A stretch of DNA of 64,000 nucleotides from Herbaspirillum rhizosphaerae_A. GTDB taxonomy: Bacteria; Pseudomonadota; Gammaproteobacteria; Burkholderiales; Burkholderiaceae_D. The stretch covers positions 124,001 through 188,000 of the forward strand of contig NZ_JAQQFR010000003.1 of assembly GCF_046025915.1 (NCBI RefSeq), in the 5' to 3' direction. How positions within the stretch are numbered: position 1 is the first letter of the stretch; each line of letters starts with the position of its first letter. A program made the translations under genes and the position numbers. Positions 8,486-16,450 of the stretch are shown one piece after another. Below the pieces are notes generated by a model that was not told the DNA's origin, did not search any database, and saw nothing but the letters and a program-made list of their open reading frames with translations.

Positions 8486-8953
8486 ATGCAAACTTATCAA
8501 ACTGCACCAACCACACAATCAGGGCAAACCGTAAAACAAACCTGGCTGCCGCGCCTGCTGTGGGCGCCGGCACAAGATCTCGGCCTGCTGTTCCTGCGCC
8601 TCTCCGGCGCCTTGCTGTTGCTGTATGTACATGGCCTGCCGAAGATCATCAACTTTGCCAACGTGCAGCATATCGACGATCCGCTGCACGTTGGCCGTGC
8701 CTTCACGCTCGGTTTTGCGATCTTTGCTGAAGTTCTATGCCCGGTGCTGATCGTGCCAGGCATCCTGACACGTCTGGCGAGTGCTGCCGTGCTGGTCTTG
8801 CTGAGCGTGTCGATGTTTTTGGTGCATTCTGACTGGAGCATCGCAGAAGGTCAGTTCGGCTGGTTGCTGATGATCGTCTTCGGCAGCATTGCACTGATGG
8901 GCGCCGGTGGTTTTTCTATCGATGCCGCACTGAGCCAAAAAGTCGAGGACTGA
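8486..8953 (+). CDS. DoxX-family membrane protein
   Basis: A 155-residue inner-membrane protein with four hydrophobic helices. 'LGLLFLRLSGALLLLYVHGLPKI', 'AEVLCPVLIVPGILTRLASA' and the final 'LMGAGGFSIDAAL' are DoxX/DoxD hallmarks. GAGGAG precedes the ATG. DoxX proteins are linked to quinone- or thiol-related redox functions in a few organisms, but this member is uncharacterised. The gene is in the same run as the two XapX genes and is followed after one base by the DUF1275 gene. Confidence 0.85.
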   Translation: MQTYQTAPTTQSGQTVKQTWLPRLLWAPAQDLGLLFLRLSGALLLLYVHGLPKIINFANVQHIDDPLHVGRAFTLGFAIFAEVLCPVLIVPGILTRLASAAVLVLLSVSMFLVHSDWSIAEGQFGWLLMIVFGSIALMGAGGFSIDAALSQKVED

Positions 8954-8954
8954 G

Positions 8955-9674
8955 ATGCGCATAGTCGGCAATATTCCGCGTGCGACTTGTCAGGGTGTCG
9001 CCATGAGCTTCCTGGCAGGGTATGTGGATACGGTGGGTTTTGTTGCCCTGTTCGGACTGTTCACGGCGCACGTTACCGGTAACTTCGTGCTGATCGGCAG
9101 TGAGCTGGCGAATCCTTCGCACGGCGTGCTGATCAAGTTTCTGGCGTTTCCAGCCTTCATCGGATCGGTGATCCTGACACGCATGGCGGTGATCTGGCTG
9201 GAGCGCAGCGGCAAGCCGGCCTTGCCTTATGTGCTGACGCTGCAACTGCTGTTCTTGCTGGCGTTCATGATCTTGGGGCAGAGCATTGCACCGGTCGGCG
9301 TGGCCGATGCGAGAGCCATGACAGCCTTGCTGGCAGGCATGTTTGGCGCGGCGGCGATGGGTGTGCAGAACGCCGCAGCCCGCTTGATTTTGCCGCAATC
9401 AGCGCCAACTACGGTCATGACCGGCAACGTCACGCAATTGGTGATCGACGTCGTGGATATCGTGCGGGGTGCAGCAGATCAGAGCGTGCGCCAGCGCTGC
9501 GTCAAGTTCTTCTGGCCCATCGTCGCCTTTGGCGTGGGTGCAATCGGCGGCGCGTTCGCTTATCGCTATGCCTTATTTCTAGCCTTGCTGCTGCCTGCAG
9601 CGATTCTGGTGGCCATGATCTGGGCGGAATATCCGGGACGAAAGTCGGGAGCGGCAACGTCTTCAACCCTATAA
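8955..9674 (+). CDS. DUF1275 (YoaK-like) membrane protein
   Basis: A 239-residue protein with about six membrane helices. 'LSFLAGYVDTVGFVALFGLFTAHVTGNFVLIG' is the DUF1275 signature and 'AAAMGVQNAAARL' followed by 'TTVMTGNVTQLVID' is its internal echo. It begins one base after the doxX stop, so it is co-transcribed with it. The family is uncharacterised. Confidence 0.85.
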   Translation: MRIVGNIPRATCQGVAMSFLAGYVDTVGFVALFGLFTAHVTGNFVLIGSELANPSHGVLIKFLAFPAFIGSVILTRMAVIWLERSGKPALPYVLTLQLLFLLAFMILGQSIAPVGVADARAMTALLAGMFGAAAMGVQNAAARLILPQSAPTTVMTGNVTQLVIDVVDIVRGAADQSVRQRCVKFFWPIVAFGVGAIGGAFAYRYALFLALLLPAAILVAMIWAEYPGRKSGAATSSTL

Positions 9675-9710
9675 TGAGCGCCTGGGCTGAATTCGGGCAT
9701 CAAAAATAGA

Positions 9711-9734
9711 GATCTGCAGCTCACCCTGCAGATC
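9711..9734 (+). other. stem-loop between DUF1275 and dedA genes
   Basis: A perfect 9-bp stem (GATCTGCAG and CTGCAGATC) with a 6-nt loop lies 37 bp after the DUF1275 stop and 25 bp before the dedA start. No T-run follows, so it is more likely an mRNA processing or stability element than a terminator. Confidence 0.5.
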
Positions 9735-9759
9735 GACAGACAAGGGTAGCGGTGCGGCG

Positions 9760-10683
9760 ATGACTTATTTGTATCATCTGATTGAACAGTACGGTCTGAT
9801 CATCGTATTTCTGAACGTGCTGATTGAACAACTCGGCGCACCTGTCCCTGCCTATCCGACGCTGGTTATCACGGGCGCTTTGGCCTACCGTGGTCAATAT
9901 CCGATTGTCTTGCTGTTGCTGGTGGCGGTGGTGGCCGCACTGATCGCCGACTATGTCTGGTATCTCGCCGGCCGGCGCTACGGTCGTCGTATCATGTCGA
10001 CGCTGTGCCGTATTTCCCTCTCCCCCGATTCCTGCGTACGCCAGACTGAATCCATCTATTCGCGCTGGGGCGCGCGTTCGCTGCTGCTGGCGAAGTTCAT
10101 CCCCGGTTTTGCCTCGATTGCCAGCGCGCTTGCGGGAACGGTCGGCACCTCGCGCGGCAAGTTCATTTTGTATGACGGTATCGGCGCGGCCTTGTGGGCC
10201 GGCGTGGCGATTTTCCTCGGCGCCTTGTTCAATACCGCGATTGACGATGTGCTCAATGTGTTGGCCGAGCTGGGTCAGTACGGCATGATTCTGGTGGGGA
10301 TCGGCTTTGCCGTGTTCGTCGCCAGCAAGTGGTGGCAGCGCCGTCGTTTCCGCAGATCGCTGGAGATGGCGCGCATCTCCGTAGGTGAACTGGATGGCTT
10401 GCTCAAGAGCGGTGTGCGGCCGACTATCGTCGACGTACGCTCGCCGGCATCACAACAGGCTGGACGGATTCCCGGTGCGCTGACGATTTCCAATCAGGAG
10501 ATCCAGACCTTTGCTTTCGATGCGCCGATGGAAGATGAAGTCATCGTCTATTGCGCCTGTCCCAATGAAGCTTCGGCTGCGCTGGTCGCCAAAGCGCTCA
10601 TGCGGCGCGGTTACAAGCGCGTGCGGCCGTTGACCGGCGGTATCGACGCCTGGGTCGCTGCCGGTTATTCCGTCGAAGCCTAA
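9760..10683 (+). CDS. DedA-family membrane protein fused to a rhodanese domain
   Basis: A 307-residue two-domain protein. Residues 1 to about 195 form a DedA (SNARE-associated) domain: 'NVLIEQLGAPVPAYPTLVITGAL', 'YLAGRRYGRR' and 'LLAKFIPGFASIASALAGT' are its conserved pieces. Residues about 205-307 are a rhodanese fold, with 'PTIVDVRSPASQQAGRIPGAL' and an active-site loop 'YCACPNEASA' whose Cys is the expected sulfur-carrying residue. DedA proteins act in lipid-carrier recycling and membrane-potential homeostasis; the rhodanese presumably faces the cytoplasm. This fusion recurs in proteobacteria. It may be the last gene of the 5.4-10.7 kb run or an independent unit. Confidence 0.87.
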   Translation: MTYLYHLIEQYGLIIVFLNVLIEQLGAPVPAYPTLVITGALAYRGQYPIVLLLLVAVVAALIADYVWYLAGRRYGRRIMSTLCRISLSPDSCVRQTESIYSRWGARSLLLAKFIPGFASIASALAGTVGTSRGKFILYDGIGAALWAGVAIFLGALFNTAIDDVLNVLAELGQYGMILVGIGFAVFVASKWWQRRRFRRSLEMARISVGELDGLLKSGVRPTIVDVRSPASQQAGRIPGALTISNQEIQTFAFDAPMEDEVIVYCACPNEASAALVAKALMRRGYKRVRPLTGGIDAWVAAGYSVEA

Positions 10684-10714
10684 GCGGCTTCCATTTCTCT
10701 TTTCGTCAATTCCT

Positions 10715-11641
10715 ATGTTCAGAATCAGCCTCGACGCCTTGTTGATCCTTGATGCCATCGACCGGCGCGGTTCGTTTTCCGCCGCAGGTCTGGAGTTGCA
10801 TCGCGTGCCGTCGACGATTTCCTACACCGTGTCGAAGCTGGAGCAAGACCTTGGCGTCCTAGTGTTCGAGCGGCAAGGGCCCAAGGTAGTGCTCACGCGT
10901 GCCGGGGAAGAGTTGCTGAAAGAAGGGCGCTATCTGCTCAAGGCGGCCGAAGATCTGGAACATCGCGTGCGCCGCGTGGCCTCGGGCTGGGAAACTGAGT
11001 TCACCATCGGCCTCGATTCACTGTATTCCGCGGCATCGCTGGAACCCGACATCGTTGCTTTCTATCAGGTCGCCGACCGCACGCGCCTGCGCATTGCGCG
11101 CGAATCGCTGGCAGGTACCTGGGAGGCATTGCTTGATCGCCGCGTCGACCTGTTGATTGCGGCACCGGGTGAAGGTCCCGCAGGCGGTGGTTATGTGGCA
11201 GAGCAAATCGGGTCGGTGAAGTTCGTCTTCGTGGTGGCGCCGCATCATCCGCTGGCCAAAATGAACAAGGTGTTGAGCAAGGCCGACCTGCATCCGTATC
11301 GCGCGATCAGCGTGGCGGATTCGGCGCGCAAGATGCCGCCGCGCACGGTTGGTTTGCTGTTCGGTCAGGACACCTTGACCGTGCCGGACATGCGCAGCAA
11401 ATATGCTTTGCAGCTGGCGGGTGTAGGTTTTGGATTCTTGCCGGAGCCGTGCGTGCAAAAGTCGATTGCATCCGGCGCACTGATCGTGAAGGAAGTGGAA
11501 GAGCCGCGCGCAGAAGAAACCTTCTCGCTGGCCTGGCGTGTCGGTGAAGATGGCGCGGCCTTGAGCTGGTGGCTCAAGCGCATGCGTGAAACGGATGTCC
11601 TCAAGCGCATGCTGTCGCAGATTGCCGACGGCGGTTTGTAG
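10715..11641 (+). CDS. LysR-family regulator, YhaJ-like
   Basis: A 308-residue LysR-type regulator. The N-terminal helix-turn-helix 'LDALLILDAIDRRGSFSAAGLELHRVPSTISYTVSKLEQDLGV' is close to E. coli YhaJ, which has the same 'DAIDRRGSF' and 'RVPS..SYT..KLE' text. The effector domain also agrees ('ESLAGTWEALLDRRVDLLIAAP', 'YRAISVADSAR'). YhaJ in E. coli lies next to the pirin gene yhaK and controls electrophile-response genes. Here the neighbours are azoR and a pirin gene, convergent and ending just downstream. The two T-N11-A dyads at 5271 and 13247 are its likely targets (inference). No ribosome site is obvious before the ATG. Confidence 0.88.
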   Translation: MFRISLDALLILDAIDRRGSFSAAGLELHRVPSTISYTVSKLEQDLGVLVFERQGPKVVLTRAGEELLKEGRYLLKAAEDLEHRVRRVASGWETEFTIGLDSLYSAASLEPDIVAFYQVADRTRLRIARESLAGTWEALLDRRVDLLIAAPGEGPAGGGYVAEQIGSVKFVFVVAPHHPLAKMNKVLSKADLHPYRAISVADSARKMPPRTVGLLFGQDTLTVPDMRSKYALQLAGVGFGFLPEPCVQKSIASGALIVKEVEEPRAEETFSLAWRVGEDGAALSWWLKRMRETDVLKRMLSQIADGGL

Positions 11642-11655
11642 ACTGAACAAATGTA

Positions 11656-11692
11656 AAAAAAGCGCGACAGCTTGTGGCCGTCGCGCTTTTTT
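11656..11692. terminator. bidirectional terminator between LysR gene and azoR
   Basis: The arms AAAAAGCGCGAC and GTCGCGCTTTTT enclose an 11-nt loop, with a T-run on one side and an A-run on the other. It serves both convergent genes. Confidence 0.92.
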
Positions 11693-11706
11693 ATTGGGGC
11701 GACAGC

Positions 11707-12321
11707 TTATGCCGCAACCAGAGTGCCGATGGTTTCGCGAGTTTGTGCGATGGCTTTTTCAACAGCTGCTTCGCCCATGCCCAGACCTTCGCTGTGCACG
11801 AAGGTGATGTCGGTCATGCCGATGAAGCCCAGCACGCCGCGCAGATAGGTTTCATGGAAATCCATGACCTTGGCCGGACCTTCGCTGTACACGCCGCCGC
11901 GCGAAGTGAAGACATAAACCTTCTTGCCTTGGATCAGGCCGACCGGGCCGGTTTCGGTGTACTTGAATGTCACGCCGGCACGTGCTACGTGGTCGATCCA
12001 GGTCTTCAGTGTCGAAGTGATCGAGAAGTTGTACATCGGCGCACCGATGACGATGATGTCGGCGGCGTTGACTTCAGCAATCAGTTCTTCCGAGACTTTT
12101 ACCAAGGCTTGTTGCTCAGCGCTGCGCTTGTCGGCTGGCGTGAAGAACGCACCCAGCTTTTGCTCGTCCAGATGAGGAATCGGGTTGGCCGCGACATCGC
12201 GTTCGACCACGACGCTGCCTGGTTGGGATGCTTGCAACTTGGCGACGAATTCGCCGGCGACCTGACGCGAGATAGAGCCGGTGGTGCGAGCGCTGCTGTT
12301 GATGAAGAGAATGTTTGCCAT
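11707..12321 (-). CDS. azoR: FMN-dependent NADH:quinone oxidoreductase / azoreductase
   Basis: A 204-residue flavodoxin-like enzyme of the AzoR family, reducing quinones and azo compounds by two-electron transfer in the cytoplasm. 'ILFINSSARTTGSISRQVAGEF' is the FMN phosphate loop, 'APMYNFSITSTLKTWIDHVARAGVTFKY' the family signature, and 'TSRGGVYSEG' a flavin contact. The ATG at 12321 is preceded by AAGGAAAAAT. It lies 80 bp downstream of the pirin gene on the same strand with no terminator between, so the pair is probably one quinone/electrophile-defence operon. Confidence 0.94.
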   Translation of the reverse strand: MANILFINSSARTTGSISRQVAGEFVAKLQASQPGSVVVERDVAANPIPHLDEQKLGAFFTPADKRSAEQQALVKVSEELIAEVNAADIIVIGAPMYNFSITSTLKTWIDHVARAGVTFKYTETGPVGLIQGKKVYVFTSRGGVYSEGPAKVMDFHETYLRGVLGFIGMTDITFVHSEGLGMGEAAVEKAIAQTRETIGTLVAA

Positions 12322-12401
12322 GATTTTTCCTTGTGTTCGTGATTGTGAGGTTGTTGCCTGCACCGCCGCCGTAGTGGCGTAGCGGTGCAGGGAGTGTGGG
12401 T

Positions 12402-13103
12402 TTAGTAAGGCAGATCGAAGAGCAGGAATTCAGCCGCTTCCGCCTTCTCGAACGTGATCAGGCTCTCTGCGCTGATCTTGATCGCATCGCCGCCGGACAA
12501 TTGCTTGCCATTGACGGTCAGCTGACCGCGGATCAGGTGTACATAACCCAGGCGTTTGGCGGCCAGTGTGTGCTCCAGTTTGGCGTCGCCGTTCAGGATC
12601 GAGGCAAAGATCGATGCGTCCTGATGGATCAGTACCGAGTTGTCGCGGCCATCAGACGAGGCGATCAGGCGCAACTGGCCTTGCTTTTGCTCCGGAGTGA
12701 AATTCTTCTCTTCGTAGCTTGGCGGAATGCCCTTCACGTTCGGCTGGATCCAGATCTGCAGGAAGTGCACCGGTTCTGTCTTCGAGTGGTTGAACTCGCT
12801 GTGACGCACGCCGTTGCCGGCGCTCATGCGCTGGACGTCGCCATAGTGCAGGACCGAACCTGTGCCCATGCTGTCTTTGTGTTCCAGTGCGCCGTCGAGG
12901 ACATAGGAGATGATTTCCATGTCGCTGTGACCGTGCGTGCCGAAGCCCATGCCTGGTGTCACGCGGTCTTCATTGATGACTTGCAGCGGACCGAAGCCGA
13001 CATGTTCCGGATCGTAGTAATGGCCGAATGAAAATGTATGGTGCGAATTCAACCAACCGTGATCGGCGACACCGCGTTCGTTGCTTTTGCGAATTTGAAG
13101 CAT
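12402..13103 (-). CDS. pirin family protein (YhaK/YhhW type)
   Basis: A 233-residue bicupin. The N-terminal cupin carries the metal ligands H57, H59, H101 and E103 ('GTHGHSDMEIISYVLDGALEHKDS' and 'VRHSEFNHS'). 'VRHSEFN' and 'FLQIWIQPN' are pirin signatures. Some family members have quercetin 2,3-dioxygenase activity; others act as redox sensors. The gene heads the pirin-azoR unit behind a 25-bp palindrome at 13247. Next to a YhaJ-like regulator, this reproduces the E. coli yhaJ-yhaK association. Confidence 0.92.
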   Translation of the reverse strand: MLQIRKSNERGVADHGWLNSHHTFSFGHYYDPEHVGFGPLQVINEDRVTPGMGFGTHGHSDMEIISYVLDGALEHKDSMGTGSVLHYGDVQRMSAGNGVRHSEFNHSKTEPVHFLQIWIQPNVKGIPPSYEEKNFTPEQKQGQLRLIASSDGRDNSVLIHQDASIFASILNGDAKLEHTLAAKRLGYVHLIRGQLTVNGKQLSGGDAIKISAESLITFEKAEAAEFLLFDLPY

Positions 13104-13246
13104 GTTTTTCTCCGTCGGTTAGTGCAGACAGGGCGGTTGGCGAGGTGTTTTTGATCTCGCTGAACTGCTTGTTGTTTGCAGGATTAAGTGGACAGAACGG
13201 AGTATGCGCGGGGCAAAAAGAAAAGAAAAACGGAAAGATTGGTGGG

Positions 13247-13271
13247 CTATCATCGAATAATTCGATGATAG
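13247..13271. promoter_or_regulatory. perfect LysR-type palindrome upstream of pirin-azoR
   Basis: The arms CTATCATCGAA and TTCGATGATAG are perfectly inverted around TAA. The core is a T-N11-A box and matches the dkgB upstream dyad in the inner half-sites (TCGAA and TTCGA). The centre lies 156 bp before the pirin start, so the intervening leader is long. The rest of 13104-13461 is AT-rich around 13270-13330 and contains no gene that I can support. Confidence 0.75.
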
Positions 13272-13461
13272 TTATAAGTTATTGATAAATATGATTTTAT
13301 TTTAATTTTTATAAGGCTATTTGCGATGTTTTAAAGCGATTTTCACGGCTGTTGTCGATAAAAATCGAAAATCGCGATTACCAAGTCCTGCATGCATTGT
13401 CGCGAGGATGCTGAAGAGTGTGGGGAAGGGAGTTGGCCGCTGATCGAGCCGGCCATGGCAA

Positions 13462-13848
13462 TCAGGGAAATGCCGTGCGAATCGGTGTGCCTTCGCGCAG
13501 GGTTTTGGTCACGGGCGTCTTTTCGCAGATCTCGCCAAGGCGGGTGAGCTGTTCCGGTGTCAGGGCATTGCCGAAGGTGATGGTGCGTTCGATATTTTCG
13601 AGTCCGCAATCGTCGCGCGAGAAACGGGCATCGACGTGGATGCTGCCGAGATCCCAGCCTTTGCGATCGGCGTACATGCGCAGGGTCAGCGACGTGCAGG
13701 CGGCCAATGCGGCCAGCAACAGCTCATACGGCGCAGGGCCGGTATCGGTGCCCTTGTTGTCCAGCGGTTCGTCGGCAGTCAGCTGGTGAGTGCGCGCGCG
13801 GATTTTTTGCGCGTAGCCGGCGTCATTGTGCAGGTGTACGGTTGCCAT
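13462..13848 (-). CDS. OsmC-family protein (YhfA-like)
   Basis: A 128-residue OsmC/Ohr-fold protein. The two redox cysteines are in 'LLAALAACTSLTLRMYADRKGW' and 'LTRLGEICEKTPVTKTL'. The spacing and the RKGW block fit the YhfA-like subgroup rather than Ohr. Predicted cytoplasmic thiol peroxidase or related protein. AGGA precedes the ATG. It shares its strand with pirin-azoR and sodB, consistent with a local oxidative-stress group, but has its own upstream region. Confidence 0.88.
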   Translation of the reverse strand: MATVHLHNDAGYAQKIRARTHQLTADEPLDNKGTDTGPAPYELLLAALAACTSLTLRMYADRKGWDLGSIHVDARFSRDDCGLENIERTITFGNALTPEQLTRLGEICEKTPVTKTLREGTPIRTAFP

Positions 13849-13922
13849 GATGCGAGTCCTGTTTCTCTATGGGGATGCCGCGATTGTTGCATATTCCGTT
13901 TTCAGATTTTCACCGGGCGTAA

Positions 13923-13950
13923 AAAAAGCCTGCACGCGGGCAGGCTTTTT
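13923..13950. terminator. intrinsic terminator after sodB
   Basis: An AAAAAGCCTGC / GCAGGCTTTTT stem with a 5-nt loop and A- and T-tracts on the two sides. It lies 24 bp after the sodB stop. Confidence 0.92.
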
Positions 13951-13973
13951 CCAAGAGCAAAAACCGGATTTGC

Positions 13974-14552
13974 TTATGCGAAATTCTTCGCTGCGAAATC
14001 CCAGTTCACGATGCCCCAGAATGCTTCTGCATACTTCGCGCGTGCATTGCGATAGTCGATGTAGTAAGCGTGTTCCCAGACGTCGATCGTCAGCAGAGCC
14101 TTGCTGTCGGTGGTCAGCGGTGTGCCGGCGCCGGTGGTGTTGACGATGTCCAGAGTGCCGTCGGCTTTCTTGACCAGCCATGTCCAGCCCGAACCGAAGT
14201 TTGCCAGGCCTTGCTTGGTGAACTCAGCCTTGAATGCGTCGAAAGTACCCCACTTGGCGTTGATGGCGTCAGCCAGTGCACCGCTTGGAGCGCCGGCGCC
14301 CTTTGGGGTCAGGCCGTTCCAGTAGAAAGTGTGGTTCCAGATTTGTGCTGCGTTGTTGAACACGCCGCCGGAGGACTTCTTGATGATGTCTTCGAGGGAC
14401 AGGTTTTCGAATTCAGTACCAGGGATCAGGTTGTTCAAATTTGTCACATAGGTCTGATGATGCTTGCCATAGTGATATTCGAGCGTTTCCTTGGAGATGG
14501 TAGGTGCCAGTGCGTCGAGTTCGTAAGGCAATGCCGGTAGGGTATGCGCCAT
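13974..14552 (-). CDS. sodB: superoxide dismutase [Fe]
   Basis: A 192-residue cytoplasmic Fe superoxide dismutase. Ligand motifs are 'EYHYGKHHQTYV' (His), 'IWNHTFYWNGL' (His) and 'LTIDVWEHAYYIDYRNAR' (Asp, His). 'FNNAAQIWNHTFYW' and 'GSGWTWLVKK' are the usual SodB text; 'GGVFNNAAQ' and an Ala-Gln pair near the active site favour iron over manganese. AAAGGA precedes the ATG. It has its own terminator. I saw no Fur box directly upstream. Confidence 0.96.
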   Translation of the reverse strand: MAHTLPALPYELDALAPTISKETLEYHYGKHHQTYVTNLNNLIPGTEFENLSLEDIIKKSSGGVFNNAAQIWNHTFYWNGLTPKGAGAPSGALADAINAKWGTFDAFKAEFTKQGLANFGSGWTWLVKKADGTLDIVNTTGAGTPLTTDSKALLTIDVWEHAYYIDYRNARAKYAEAFWGIVNWDFAAKNFA

Positions 14553-14751
14553 GGTGAATCCTTTCGGGTTTGTTGATTAAAACAAGGTTTTTATTCTGAG
14601 TCTGTGATTCTAAAGCGGATAGCGATTCTTTGCACTCTCCGAGCCCGCGTAAGCAGGTATCGACTGCCGGTATTTAATGTAGGAAATGCTGACATCAGCC
14701 CACATCAGCGTTGCAAAACGTGATGATTCTCAATCAGGCGTCAATCAGACT

Positions 14752-16125
14752 TCAATCAAGCGTCGGCTGCACACTGGCGATGCCGACTTCGGCGCTGCCT
14801 TCGGCCAATCGCAGCGTCACATTGCTGCGCGGCTGCAGATCCGATGGTGCGCGCAAGACCTTGCCTTTGCTGTCGGTGACGATCGCGTAGCCGCGCTCCA
14901 GCGTGCGCTGGGGATTGAGCAATTCAAGCTGGGCATTCTGTGCCGCCAGCAACTGGCGTCTGTGCTGGTTGAACTGGGCGACGGCGTTGCCGATGCGACG
15001 CTGGCGGTCGCCCAGCAAGAGACGTACGGCGCGCGTGTCGGGCAGGCGGTTTTGCAGACGCATCTGCAAATGTTGGAGCTGGTAGCGCGCTTTGGTGACC
15101 GGTGTGCGCGTGGCGTGTTCCAGTCTGGCTTGCAGGGCATTGAGTTTGACGCGCTCATGCGTGATGTAGGCGGTAGGACTTACCAGGCGGCGCGACATCC
15201 AGTCGACGGTCTGGCTGCGTTCGGTCAGTTGGCGTTTGAAGGCGCGTGTCAGGTCGAGCGCGTGACTGTGCAATTCTCCCAGCCACTCTGCGCGCGGCGT
15301 GGCGCACAACTCAGCGGCGGCGGTCGGCGTCGGTGCGCGCAGGTCGGCAGCGAAGTCGGCAATGGTGAAATCGGTCTCGTGGCCCACGCCCGAAATCACC
15401 GGCATCGGCGAGTCGACGATGGCGCGCGCGACAGCTTCATCATTGAAGGCCCATAAGTCCTCCATGCTGCCGCCACCGCGGCCGACCAGCAGTACATCGC
15501 ATTCGTCGCGCTGTGCAGCGGTCCGGATGGCGCGTGCAATTTTGGCGCCGGCGCCTTCACCTTGCACCGGTGTGGGGTACAGAATCACGCGCACATGCGG
15601 GGCACGGCGGCGCAGTGCGGTCAGGATGTCGTGAAGCGCTGCCGCCTGCGGGCTGGTGACGATGCCGATGCAGCGCGGGAAGGTCGGTAGAGGGCGCTTG
15701 CGGTCGGGGTCGAAGAGGCCTTCGTGCTCCAGTTTTTCTTTCAGTCGCAGGAAGGCTTCGTAAAGATTGCCGACACCGGCGCGGCGGATTGCTTCGACAT
15801 TGAGCTGGTAGTCGCCGCGCGGCGCGTAGAGTGTGACCAGTGTGCGCACTTCGACCTTGTCGCCTTCGCGCGGCGAAAAACCGGCGTGCTGGGCGCGACC
15901 CTTGAACATCACGGCGCGCACCTGGGCGGCATCATCTTTCAGCGTGAAATACCAATGTCCCGATGCAGCGCGGGTAAAATTGGATATTTCGCCGGATACC
16001 CAGACCAGCGGGAACGTCCGTTCCAGCACGCGCGCGACCGCCTGATTGAGCGCCGAGACGGCGAGCACCGGCGGACCGGAAGGCGGAGTAGAGGGTGAGG
16101 AGCTGGAAAAATCGTCAAAAGTCAT
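14752..16125 (-). CDS. xseA: exodeoxyribonuclease VII large subunit
   Basis: A 457-residue protein, the usual length for XseA (E. coli 456). The N-terminal OB-fold is 'VWVSGEISNFTRAASGHWYFTLKDDAAQVRAVMFKGRA'. The catalytic core includes 'IGIVTSPQAAALHDILTALRRR', 'VLLVGRGGGSMEDLWAFNDE' and 'SGVGHETDFTIADFAADLRAPTPTAAAELC'. The C-terminal third is a long Arg/Gln-rich coiled coil. The start 'MTFDDF' at 16125 was chosen because the upstream extension is not family-like. Degrades single-stranded DNA together with XseB, which is not in the window. Confidence 0.95.
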   Translation of the reverse strand: MTFDDFSSSSPSTPPSGPPVLAVSALNQAVARVLERTFPLVWVSGEISNFTRAASGHWYFTLKDDAAQVRAVMFKGRAQHAGFSPREGDKVEVRTLVTLYAPRGDYQLNVEAIRRAGVGNLYEAFLRLKEKLEHEGLFDPDRKRPLPTFPRCIGIVTSPQAAALHDILTALRRRAPHVRVILYPTPVQGEGAGAKIARAIRTAAQRDECDVLLVGRGGGSMEDLWAFNDEAVARAIVDSPMPVISGVGHETDFTIADFAADLRAPTPTAAAELCATPRAEWLGELHSHALDLTRAFKRQLTERSQTVDWMSRRLVSPTAYITHERVKLNALQARLEHATRTPVTKARYQLQHLQMRLQNRLPDTRAVRLLLGDRQRRIGNAVAQFNQHRRQLLAAQNAQLELLNPQRTLERGYAIVTDSKGKVLRAPSDLQPRSNVTLRLAEGSAEVGIASVQPTLD

Positions 16126-16371
16126 GGTGCCGGCGTGGAATCGGGTAGTCTTGCGGTCGTGTTGCAGATGCTGTGCATCGTTTCTGCTCAGTTTTAAAAA
16201 ACGCTTTGAAATCAAGGGGCTTAACGTCTTGCCACGTGCTTGTTCACAAAGTTATGCACAGAAAATGTGGGTAAAGTGCACAGGCTTGCAAAGCGCGATT
16301 CTAAAGCTGTTTGCGCGCGGTGTCCGGCAAAATGCATCTTGACCTTGCCGGGCCGGGGGCAACGCGTTACA

Positions 16372-16425
16372 TTCTGCACCGGAAAATTAATCCGTATATA
16401 TTCAGTTCGTTCAGTTCGTTCAGTT
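16372..16425 (+). promoter_or_regulatory. possible exbB promoter followed by a 9-bp tandem repeat
   Basis: TTCTGC (16372-16377) and TATATA (16395-16400) are 17 bp apart; the -35 is poor. Immediately after come nearly three copies of TTCAGTTCG (16401-16425). The repeat lies at the expected start of the transcript. The remainder of 16126-16371, between the divergent xseA and exbB genes, shows no gene. Confidence 0.4.
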
Positions 16426-16450
16426 CTTTAAGTTATCAAAGGAGTCTCTC

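Noticed and set aside
9711..9734. Stem-loop after DUF1275 as a terminator
   Set aside because: No T-tract follows and the next gene begins 25 bp later; kept only as an mRNA structure.
14679..14690. TCCTACA on the minus strand upstream of sodB
   Set aside because: The sequence 22 bp on (CGATACC) does not fit the second heptamer well; one heptamer alone is expected by chance.
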